DNA of 5,502 nt from Pseudomonadota bacterium (GTDB lineage Bacteria; Pseudomonadota; Alphaproteobacteria; CACIAM-22H2), in assembly GCA_020161965.1 (NCBI GenBank), contig JAIUNH010000284.1:1-5502 (forward strand), given 5' to 3'. A model generated the notes under the pieces. That model made no database searches, was not told the DNA's origin, and was given only the letters and a program-made list of their open reading frames with translations. Position numbers and translations under genes: made by a program. Positions 1 to 5,502 of the stretch are shown piece by piece. How positions within the stretch are numbered: position 1 is the first letter of the stretch; each line of letters starts with the position of its first letter.

Positions 1-443
1 GTGACGACGGCCACGCCGGCGATGCGCCCGCGCGGTACGTCGGCGACGGCGCGTTCGATCGAATCGAACAGCCGCGTGCCGTCGGTACCCACACCGCCCG
101 CACCGGCGCGCACCACGCGCACTTCCATATCGCGCTCGCGGCCCAAGCGGTCGCGCAGCGCATTGGCCGCGCGTTCCGCCCGCTCGGCGCGTTCGCCGAT
201 GCGCATCGACGCGGATTCGTCGACCACGACCAGCGCCACGTCGGGCAGCGATTGGCGTTGCTCGATCACCGCCAGCGGATTGGCCAGCGCCAGCAGCAAA
301 CCCGCCAACGCGGCCAAACGCCATCCCGCACCCCGCGCCTTGGCGAACAGCGCGTAGCCGATAACGGGCACGGCGATCAGCGCCAGCAGGGCCAGCGCCC
401 AGGCCGGGATCAGCGGTGCGAAGGCGATCGAATATTCGGTCAT
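1..443 (-). CDS. Membrane-anchored VWA-domain protein, last gene of the MoxR operon (5' part only)
   Basis: The first 147 codons of a minus-strand gene; the rest lies beyond position 1. The ATG at 443-441 overlaps the upstream gene's TGA as ATGA, which supports this start, although no strong Shine-Dalgarno sequence precedes it. Two hydrophobic segments (about residues 7-33 and 41-58) are separated by a short basic loop (K35, R37, R42). They are followed by a VWA-like domain beginning LPDVALVVVDESASM, with an intact metal-ion-dependent adhesion site (MIDAS) motif DxSxS at D75, S77 and S79. A second predicted strand (MEVRVVRAG) and a third (IAGVAVV) continue the fold up to the edge. The two-helix anchor followed by VWA resembles BatA/BatB-type proteins, so the domain is probably periplasmic by analogy and by the positive-inside rule. 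Homologues in alphaproteobacterial versions of this operon are, from memory, around 700 residues and are often labelled membrane protein or glutamine amidotransferase because of a C-terminal domain not visible here. No cysteine occurs in the visible part. Its role is inferred to be a partner of the MoxR ATPase; the substrate is unknown. Confidence 0.85.
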   Translation of the reverse strand, partial: MTEYSIAFAPLIPAWALALLALIAVPVIGYALFAKARGAGWRLAALAGLLLALANPLAVIEQRQSLPDVALVVVDESASMRIGERAERAERAANALRDRLGRERDMEVRVVRAGAGGVGTDGTRLFDSIERAVADVPRGRIAGVAVV

Positions 444-3184
444 CGGCGCATGCGATCCAGGATCGCGTCGACATGGACCTGATCGGCTTTGTAATTGCCG
501 GTCAGCGCGTACATCACGAGGTTCACGCCGAAGCGCACGGCCAATTCGCGCTGGCCTTCGCCGCCGGGCACGGCGGCGAACATCGCGCGGCCGTTGCCGT
601 CCAGCGCCCAAGCCGACGCCCAGTCATTGGCGCCGATGATGACGCTGGACACGCCGTCATTCTCGGTCGCGTCGGGCGCTTCGACCCAAACGGGCGCACC
701 GGTGACGCGGCCGGGAAATTCCTGCAGCAGATAAAACGCTTTGGTCAGCACGTGTGCGGGCGTGATGCGGCCCAAGCGCGGCAAATCCAGCGGGCGCAGG
801 ATTTCGCGCAAGCGCTGCGCGGCGGGGCCGTTGCCGGTGGGACCGATGAAATCGGCCTCGCGCGTGTCGAACAGGATCATCCCGCCGTCGGCGAGGAACC
901 GCTTCACGCGTTGCAGCGCTTGATCGCTGGGGCGCGGCACTTGCGGCGACACGGGCCAATAGAGCAGCGGATAGAAGCTGAGCTCGTCGCGCTCGACATC
1001 CACGCCCATCGGCGGTGCGGCATCGACCGCCGTGCGGCGCGCCAGCACGACGCCCAGGCCCGACAGCCCGGCGCGGCTGACATTGTCGATATCCTCGCGG
1101 CCGGTCAGCACATAGGCGAAGCGCGTGAACAACGCGTTTTCCAGCCCCGTGCGCTCGTCGAACTGCGCTTGCGGGGCGGGTGGGCGCGTCTGCGCATCCG
1201 CGTTCATCGCGAACGCGACCAGGAACACGGCACCGGCGGCGGAGCCGGCGCGCCGGAAATTCAGCAGCCCGCGCAAGAACAACGCGATCAGCAAATCGCC
1301 GACGACCAGCAGGAACGCCGCGATCAGCAGCGGCGGTTTGAAATCGACCTCGCGCGCGGGCGCGTAATCGGCGCGCGCAATACCAATCGGCAACCCGCGC
1401 AACGCGACCGGCGCTTCCATGCCTTGCGACAGGTTCAGCGCGCGCCGCGCCGTATCCGTGCCGTAATGGCCGGGCGGTGTGCGCGCCGACGCGGCTTGCG
1501 TGGCCAGCGCCTTGGCTTGCACGCCCGTCGCGGCGGGGAAGGGCGACACCAACCGGCCGAACGCGTCGAGTGTGGCGACCGGCGCCAACATTGCGTCACC
1601 GCCCGCATCGCCCGCGATCCCTTGGGAAAGCCCCAGCAAGCGGCGCAGCATTTCGACGTAAAGCCCGGCGAGCGGCAGGTTCGACCATTCGGGCGAGGCG
1701 GTGACGTGCACCATGACGAGCCAGCCTTCGCCGCGCTTGTCGGCGGTGACAAGCGGCGTGCCGTCGGTCAAACGCGCCCAGGTTTTTTGCGCGAGGTCGA
1801 GCGAGGGTTCGGCCAGCACTTGGCGGCGCACGCGGATATCGTCGGGCACTTCAAGCCCCGCGAAGGCGGAGTCCGCATCGAACGGCGCCAAGCCCAACGG
1901 CTGATCCCAGGTCATGGCGCCGCCGAAGGCGCGCCCGCCCAAACGCAAGGGCACGGGCACGAAATCGTCGTCGGCTTCGACGATGCGGGGGCCGGCGAAG
2001 CGCACGACCACGCCACCACGCCGCATCCAAGGTTCAAGCTGCGCACGTTCGGCATCCGACAAGCGGCCCAGATCGGCGAGCAATAGCACCGAGATTTCGC
2101 GCTGGAGCAGATCGGTCAATTCGCCCGCGCGCACTTCGGCGAAGGGCTGCAACGCACGCTCCAGATAGAATTGATCGGCGAGCAAAGGCTGGTTCTGTTT
2201 TTCCTGCCCGCCCGACGCGACGATGCCCACGGGGCGGCGGCGCCAGCGCTCGTCGATCAGCGCGATCGATCCGGCGGTCGCTTGGCCTTCCACTTCGATG
2301 CGCGAAATTCGGTTACGCAATTCGGCGGGGATCGACAGGCGCGCGGTCGCTTGCGCGGCGCCCGCCTCGAACAGCAAACGCTCGCGCGCCAGCAAGCGGC
2401 CATCGTCCCCGCGCGCCACGACCGCGCTATCGACCGTGCCGCCGCTATCGGGCCGCGCGACGGTGACCGCAATCGCTTGCGCTTCGGACGACGGCGGCAA
2501 GATCAATTGCGCGCGGCGCTCGGGCGGATCGGCGATATAGGTGACGGGGCCGATGCGTTGCAGCCGTTCGACCAGCGGATTGGTGTTCGGATCTTCCAGT
2601 CCGTCGCCGAGATAATAGATCGCGGCGGCTTGGGCGGGCGCGTTCGTATCCAGCGCGGCCAAGGCCGCCGCGCGATCGGCTTGCCACGGCTTGGGCTCAA
2701 GCGCGCCGAGCAGCGAGCGCGTTTCCTGCGCCGTCGCCAAGCGGCTCAAGCGCGGCGCTTCGCCGGAAAGATTGGGCGACGTGCTGAGCACCGTCACCGC
2801 GCGCGCTTCGCGTTCGGCGCGATCGAGAATCTGGTCGATCACGTTGCGCCGCCCAGCCCAATTCGCGGCCGACGCCCAGTTATCGTCGATCACGATCATC
2901 ACCGGGCCGCCGGCACCAAGCCGTGCCGCCGGATTGATGACCGGCTGGGCGAGTGCGAGAATGATCAACGCCGCGATCAGCAAACGCAGCAGCAGCAGCC
3001 ACCAGGGCGTTTGCGCCGGCGTTTCTTCCTTCGGCTTCAAGCGCAGCAGCAACGCGATCGCCGGGAACGCGGCGCGGCGCGGGGCCGGCGGTGTCACGCG
3101 CAGCAGCCACCACAGCACCGGCAAGCCCGACAGGACCAGCAGCCACCACGGCGACAGGAAGGCGAACGCGGCGAAGAAGCTCAT
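440..3184 (-). CDS. BatA-like membrane protein with C-terminal DUF4159 domain, 914 aa
   Basis: A large inner-membrane protein of the MoxR/Bat-like module. The N-terminus (residues 1-82) looks like the BatA/aerotolerance N-terminal domain: two tryptophan-rich membrane helices (about 5-30 and 60-82) flank a basic loop. A VWA-like region follows (about 92-230; strands PVMIVIDD and AAIYYLGDG), but its MIDAS is degenerate: DDNWAS at 100-105 replaces DxSxS. Residues about 315-520 look like a class I glutamine-amidotransferase-like fold (RRPVGIVASG, ISVLLLADLG, RRGGVVVRFAG). A third helix spans 617-640. A short signal-peptide-like helix (about 647-660) ending ADAQ leads into DUF4159 (about 684-894; FTRFAYVLTG, ELSFYPLLYWP, RFLADGGMILFDTRE, RFGVNLVMYALTGNYKADQVH). 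The protein has no cysteine, so neither amidotransferase-like domain can use the usual Cys nucleophile. A GTG at 3214 would add 10 residues, but the ATG at 3184 is preferred because it gives an ATGA overlap with the DUF58 stop and has GGAAGG nine bases upstream. The molecular function is unknown; a scaffold or binding role with MoxR is inferred. Confidence 0.9.
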   Translation of the reverse strand: MSFFAAFAFLSPWWLLVLSGLPVLWWLLRVTPPAPRRAAFPAIALLLRLKPKEETPAQTPWWLLLLRLLIAALIILALAQPVINPAARLGAGGPVMIVIDDNWASAANWAGRRNVIDQILDRAEREARAVTVLSTSPNLSGEAPRLSRLATAQETRSLLGALEPKPWQADRAAALAALDTNAPAQAAAIYYLGDGLEDPNTNPLVERLQRIGPVTYIADPPERRAQLILPPSSEAQAIAVTVARPDSGGTVDSAVVARGDDGRLLARERLLFEAGAAQATARLSIPAELRNRISRIEVEGQATAGSIALIDERWRRRPVGIVASGGQEKQNQPLLADQFYLERALQPFAEVRAGELTDLLQREISVLLLADLGRLSDAERAQLEPWMRRGGVVVRFAGPRIVEADDDFVPVPLRLGGRAFGGAMTWDQPLGLAPFDADSAFAGLEVPDDIRVRRQVLAEPSLDLAQKTWARLTDGTPLVTADKRGEGWLVMVHVTASPEWSNLPLAGLYVEMLRRLLGLSQGIAGDAGGDAMLAPVATLDAFGRLVSPFPAATGVQAKALATQAASARTPPGHYGTDTARRALNLSQGMEAPVALRGLPIGIARADYAPAREVDFKPPLLIAAFLLVVGDLLIALFLRGLLNFRRAGSAAGAVFLVAFAMNADAQTRPPAPQAQFDERTGLENALFTRFAYVLTGREDIDNVSRAGLSGLGVVLARRTAVDAAPPMGVDVERDELSFYPLLYWPVSPQVPRPSDQALQRVKRFLADGGMILFDTREADFIGPTGNGPAAQRLREILRPLDLPRLGRITPAHVLTKAFYLLQEFPGRVTGAPVWVEAPDATENDGVSSVIIGANDWASAWALDGNGRAMFAAVPGGEGQRELAVRFGVNLVMYALTGNYKADQVHVDAILDRMRR

Positions 3185-4095
3185 CTTCCCGGCCCTTCCG
3201 CCAAGGCGAGCCACAGCGACATCAGCGGCAATTCGGGCCCGCGATCGGTGCGATGCTGGTGATAAACCCAGCCATAGCCGCGCGCGAGATCGCGCAAGCC
3301 CGCGACATGGCTTTCGAACGCGGCGAGATAATCCTCGCGCACGGATTCCACGCGGCTGACCAGCAACGCGCCGTCATCCTCCAACCCTTCGAAGCGCGTG
3401 CGGCCCGAATAGGGCAAGCCCGCTTCGGCCGGATCGATGATGTGGACGAGATGCCCGCGCACGCCGGCCCCCGCGATCGATTTGATGCGGCCATCGATTT
3501 CGTCGAGCGGGGCGAGGAAATCGCCGAACAGCGCGCAGCCCGCATGGCGCGGCAAACGCTGCGTGCGCGGTAAGCCGCCCGACACTTGCGGCAAGGTCAG
3601 CATCAATTCGGCCAAGCGATTGACCGCGAATTTGCCGTGGGCGGGCGGGGCACCCGTGCCGAGCAACGCCACACGCTCGCCGCCGCGCGCGAGCAATGCG
3701 GCAAGAGCGAGCAGCAGCAATTCCGCGCGCTCCTGCTTGCGCGGCAGGCGCTTATCCGACGCCCAATCCATCGACGGCGAACGGTCGAGCCACAGATAGA
3801 CGGTCTGGGCCGCTTCCCATTCGGTCTCGCGCACATAGACATGCGCGGATTTGGCGGTCTGGCGCCAATCGATGCGATCGATCGTGTCGCCGGGCATATA
3901 GCGGCGGAACTGCCAGAAGGTTTCGCCTTGGCCCGCGCGCCGGCGCCCGTGTACGCCTTGCGCGACCGTGGACGCGACGCGATCGGCCGCGGCCAGCAAC
4001 GCGGGCAATTTGCTCGCGAGCTGTTCGGCGGCCAATCGCGTGCGCGTGGCCGTATCCGTCATCGGGCCGCTTTGCGTCGCCGCCGAAGCGCTCAC
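3181..4095 (-). CDS. DUF58 protein with VWA-like fold, 304 aa
   Basis: A soluble DUF58-family protein, the usual partner encoded next to MoxR ATPases. The DUF58 hallmark is present at residues 57-77 (GETFWQFRRY, then MPGDTIDRIDW), followed by a VWA-like domain whose MIDAS is intact in LDRSPSM (D104, S106, S108). A later acidic site sits in LFGDFLAP (D192), and the family's typical VHIIDPAEAGLP segment is at 217-228. No membrane helix stands out: the leucine-rich stretch at 126-137 fits an amphipathic helix of the VWA fold. The protein is therefore probably cytoplasmic, unlike longer DUF58 proteins with two N-terminal helices. The start is GTG at 4095, chosen because it overlaps the MoxR stop as GTGA and has a weak GGTGG ten bases upstream; the ATG at 4062 (residue 12) is a possible alternative. 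The one cysteine is C187. By family knowledge it should act as the adaptor or substrate-binding partner of the MoxR ATPase; the client is unknown. Confidence 0.93.
   Translation of the reverse strand: MSASAATQSGPMTDTATRTRLAAEQLASKLPALLAAADRVASTVAQGVHGRRRAGQGETFWQFRRYMPGDTIDRIDWRQTAKSAHVYVRETEWEAAQTVYLWLDRSPSMDWASDKRLPRKQERAELLLLALAALLARGGERVALLGTGAPPAHGKFAVNRLAELMLTLPQVSGGLPRTQRLPRHAGCALFGDFLAPLDEIDGRIKSIAGAGVRGHLVHIIDPAEAGLPYSGRTRFEGLEDDGALLVSRVESVREDYLAAFESHVAGLRDLARGYGWVYHQHRTDRGPELPLMSLWLALAEGPGR
3194..3199 (-). promoter_or_regulatory. Ribosome-binding site of the BatA-like/DUF4159 gene
   Basis: On the minus strand this reads GGAAGG, nine bases before the ATG at 3184 and inside the end of the DUF58 gene. 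It decides between this ATG and an upstream in-frame GTG at 3214, and it suggests that ribosomes finishing DUF58 can reinitiate here. Confidence 0.6.
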
Positions 4096-5108
4096 GCGAG
4101 GGGCGCCACCAGCCGCTCGATGATGTTGTCGATCGTGATGCCTTCGGCGCGCGCGGCGAAGGACAGCGCCATGCGATGGCGCAGCACGGGACCGGCCAGC
4201 GCCACGACGTCGTCGATCGACGGCGACAAGCGCCCGTCGAGCACGGCGCGCGCGCGTGCTGCCAGCATCAAGGCTTGGCTGGCGCGCGGGCCCGGGCCCC
4301 AGATCACGTGCTTCATCACCTCGTCCACGTTCGTTTCGGCCGGACGGCCCGAACGCACGAGTTTGAGGATCGCCTCGACCACCGATTCGCCCACGGGCAC
4401 GCGGCGGATCAGCGTCTGTGCCGCCTTGAGTTCGGCGGCGGTCAGCGCTTGGCGCGGCTTCTCGTTTTCCACACCCGTCGTCGCGATCAGCATGCGCCGC
4501 TCGGCATCGAGATCGGGATAATCGACATCGACCTGCAACAGGAAGCGGTCGAGCTGCGCTTCGGGCAGCGGATAGGTGCCTTCCTGTTCCAGCGGGTTCT
4601 GCGTCGCCAGCACGTGGAACGGATCGGGCAATTGGTGATAGACGCCGCCGACCGATACGCGATGTTCCTGCATCGATTGCAGCAACGCGGATTGGGTGCG
4701 GGGGGAAGCGCGGTTGATTTCATCGGCCATCAACAGCTGCGCGAAGACCGGCCCTTTAAGGAAACGGAATTCGCGCTTGCCGCTGTCGCTTTCCTCGAGC
4801 ACTTCCGACCCGATGATGTCGGCGGGCATCAAATCGGGCGTACATTGGACGCGCTTGGTGTCGAGACCCAGCACGGTGCCGAGCGTATCGACGAGCTTGG
4901 TTTTGGCGAGGCCGGGCACGCCGATCAGCAGCACATGGCCGCCGGCCAGCAGTGTCACCAGCGTTTGGTCGATCACGTCCTTCTGGCCGAAAATGACGCG
5001 GCCGATACTTTCGCGGACTTTGGCGAGCGAGGTGCCGAGCGTTTCGAGTTCGGCCAGCAATTTATCAGGATCGTCGGAAAGCGCGGGGGGTGCGACGGGA
5101 GCGTTCAC
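4092..5108 (-). CDS. MoxR-family AAA+ ATPase, 338 aa
   Basis: A cytoplasmic AAA+ ATPase of the MoxR family, whose members hydrolyse ATP as ring-shaped oligomers and are thought to act as chaperones with VWA proteins. Visible motifs are Walker A GVPGLAKT (63-70), Walker B LLMADE (125-130, D129 and E130), sensor 1 TQNP (169-172), a probable arginine finger at R188 in EAQLDRF, and probable sensor 2 R275 in GPGPRAS. The remaining C-terminal part matches the helical lid. The length is normal for the family and no key residue is missing, so it should be active. The GTG at 5108 is the only sensible start: an in-frame TGA lies three codons upstream, a GAGAAAGG ribosome-binding site ends ten bases before it, and the reading begins MNAPVAPPAL. 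It is the first gene of the four-gene run and its TGA overlaps the next start. Genes of this type are often named moxR, but the subfamily cannot be settled from this window, so no symbol is given. Confidence 0.96.
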   Translation of the reverse strand: MNAPVAPPALSDDPDKLLAELETLGTSLAKVRESIGRVIFGQKDVIDQTLVTLLAGGHVLLIGVPGLAKTKLVDTLGTVLGLDTKRVQCTPDLMPADIIGSEVLEESDSGKREFRFLKGPVFAQLLMADEINRASPRTQSALLQSMQEHRVSVGGVYHQLPDPFHVLATQNPLEQEGTYPLPEAQLDRFLLQVDVDYPDLDAERRMLIATTGVENEKPRQALTAAELKAAQTLIRRVPVGESVVEAILKLVRSGRPAETNVDEVMKHVIWGPGPRASQALMLAARARAVLDGRLSPSIDDVVALAGPVLRHRMALSFAARAEGITIDNIIERLVAPLA

Positions 5109-5118
5109 GAGCGTTCAA

Positions 5119-5126
5119 CCTTTCTC
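5119..5126 (-). promoter_or_regulatory. Ribosome-binding site of the MoxR ATPase gene
   Basis: On the minus strand this reads GAGAAAGG, a purine-rich Shine-Dalgarno-like sequence ten bases before the GTG at 5108. The spacing is slightly long but acceptable. Together with the in-frame TGA just upstream of the GTG it fixes this start. Confidence 0.6.
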
Positions 5127-5197
5127 GGCAACGATGGCAAAACCTGTCCCTGGCAGCGAGTGTGGCGATGCGGCGGGGGAGAGTCCAGCACCACTGG

Positions 5198-5238
5198 GTT
5201 TCGGCGTGTTGGCGGCTATATCTCCCGTCGTTTCGGCG
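5198..5238. repeat. Pair of 9-bp direct repeats in the divergent promoter region
   Basis: GTTTCGGCG occurs at 5198-5206 and again at 5230-5238, 32 bp apart start to start, which is close to three helical turns. The AT-rich TATA-like spot lies between the copies. This could be a regulator binding site, but one 9-mer match in a GC-rich gap of this size could also arise by chance. Confidence 0.25.
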
Positions 5239-5271
5239 GTTTAAGATCGATACGAATGTAGAGCGAAAGCC

Positions 5272-5502
5272 ATGCCAGACGAGTCCACCCCCCAGATATC
5301 CACAGCGCTCGCGGGACTCGCCGTCGGTCCGGACGAGAGCTGCGGCGATTTCGGCCTGTCGATCGCGCGCGACGGCACGTGGTTCCATCGTGGTACGCCG
5401 ATCGGGCGGCTGGGGCTGGTCAAGCTGTTCGCGCGCGTGTTGCGGCGCGAAGCCGACGGGTCCTATTGGCTGGTCACCCCCTATGAGCGCGGCACGATCG
5501 AC
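5272..5502 (+). CDS. DUF1285 family protein (5' part only)
   Basis: The first 77 codons of a plus-strand gene that runs past the window end. It is recognised as DUF1285 by the run from residue 30 onward: SIARDGTWFHRGTPIGR, then LVKLFARVLRRE, then DGSYWLVTPYERG, preceded by a CGDF segment at 24-27 that is also typical. The ATG at 5272 is the most upstream possible start, because an in-frame TAA lies at 5242-5244 with no ATG, GTG or TTG codon between; the Shine-Dalgarno signal is weak. There is no signal peptide or membrane helix, so it is probably cytoplasmic. DUF1285 proteins have solved structures but no established function; a ligand-binding or signalling role has been suggested for the family. 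It is transcribed divergently from the MoxR operon. From memory, alphaproteobacterial DUF1285 genes are often followed by a CoA pyrophosphatase (Nudix) gene and a CCA-adding enzyme gene, which would lie beyond this window. Confidence 0.88.
   Translation, partial: MPDESTPQISTALAGLAVGPDESCGDFGLSIARDGTWFHRGTPIGRLGLVKLFARVLRREADGSYWLVTPYERGTID

Larger units (their letters stand above)
5109..5271. promoter_or_regulatory. Divergent intergenic region (promoters of the MoxR operon and of DUF1285)
   Basis: This 163-bp gap lies between two genes reading away from each other, so it should hold both promoters. No strong sigma-70 pair is visible. The best AT-rich spots are GGCTATATC at 5212-5222 (TATATC on plus, TATAGC on minus) and TTTAAGATCGATACGAAT around 5240-5257, neither with a convincing -35 box at 16-18 bp. 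A 9-bp direct repeat, GTTTCGGCG, occurs at 5198-5206 and 5230-5238. No terminator-like hairpin with a T-run is present. Assignment as a promoter region rests on gene orientation, not on recognised boxes. Confidence 0.45.

Noticed and set aside
600..640. NDWASAW in DUF4159 resembles DNWASAANW of the degenerate VWA motif, suggesting an internal repeat
   Set aside because: The similarity covers only about six residues, the flanking sequences do not align, and the motif fits the usual DUF4159 pattern as I recall it. It is most likely coincidence.
416..2086. Long plus-strand open frame of 556 codons
   Set aside because: It lies wholly antisense to the BatA-like/DUF4159 gene and the end of its neighbour. 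Its translation is arginine-, glutamine- and histidine-rich with no recognisable domain, as expected for a shadow frame in GC-rich DNA.
3182..3214. GTG at 3214 as the start of the BatA-like/DUF4159 gene
   Set aside because: It would overlap DUF58 by 34 bases and put a short hydrophilic leader before the first membrane helix. The ATG at 3184 has the ATGA overlap and a GGAAGG at good spacing.
2171..3262. Plus-strand open frame of 363 codons
   Set aside because: It is antisense to the N-terminal half of the BatA-like protein, and its composition is dominated by R, Q and A, typical of a GC-rich shadow frame.
5185..5197. Small inverted repeat CCAG-CACCA-CTGG in the divergent gap
   Set aside because: The stem is only four base pairs with no following T-run, so it is not a terminator. 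It is too short to argue for an operator.
3696..5261. Plus-strand open frame of 521 codons
   Set aside because: It is antisense to DUF58 and the MoxR gene, both of which have clear conserved motifs on the minus strand. The product has no recognisable family and an extreme R/H/Q bias.

Overview
The window is GC-rich and almost entirely coding. Protein similarity and gene order suggest an alphaproteobacterium, possibly of the Rhodospirillales. That placement rests on recalled family knowledge (a DUF1285 gene divergent from a MoxR/DUF58/DUF4159 operon), not on any marker gene, so the order is uncertain.

From position 5108 down to position 1, the minus strand carries four co-directional genes with no gaps. 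They are a MoxR-type AAA+ ATPase (5108-4092), a DUF58 protein with a von Willebrand factor A (VWA)-like fold (4095-3181), a large membrane protein joining an N-terminal BatA-like region to a C-terminal DUF4159 domain (3184-440), and the start of a second membrane-anchored VWA protein (443 to beyond position 1). Each stop codon overlaps the next start by four bases (GTGA, ATGA, ATGA), which points to one translationally coupled transcript. At the other end, a 163-bp divergent intergenic region separates the operon from the first 77 codons of a plus-strand DUF1285 gene (5272 to the window end).

The four operon genes form a MoxR-VWA module related to the Bat (aerotolerance) operons. In such systems a cytoplasmic AAA+ ATPase is thought to act with VWA proteins as a chaperone that matures or remodels other proteins. 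The predicted layout is a cytoplasmic pair (MoxR and DUF58) plus two inner-membrane proteins with large, probably periplasmic domains. The substrate cannot be read from the sequence.

The most notable point is the third gene. Its VWA-like region has lost the standard metal-binding motif, it contains two apparent glutamine-amidotransferase-like folds yet not one cysteine in 914 residues, and it has an internal signal-peptide-like segment at the junction with DUF4159. I saw no RNA genes, mobile elements, CRISPR arrays or clear terminators.
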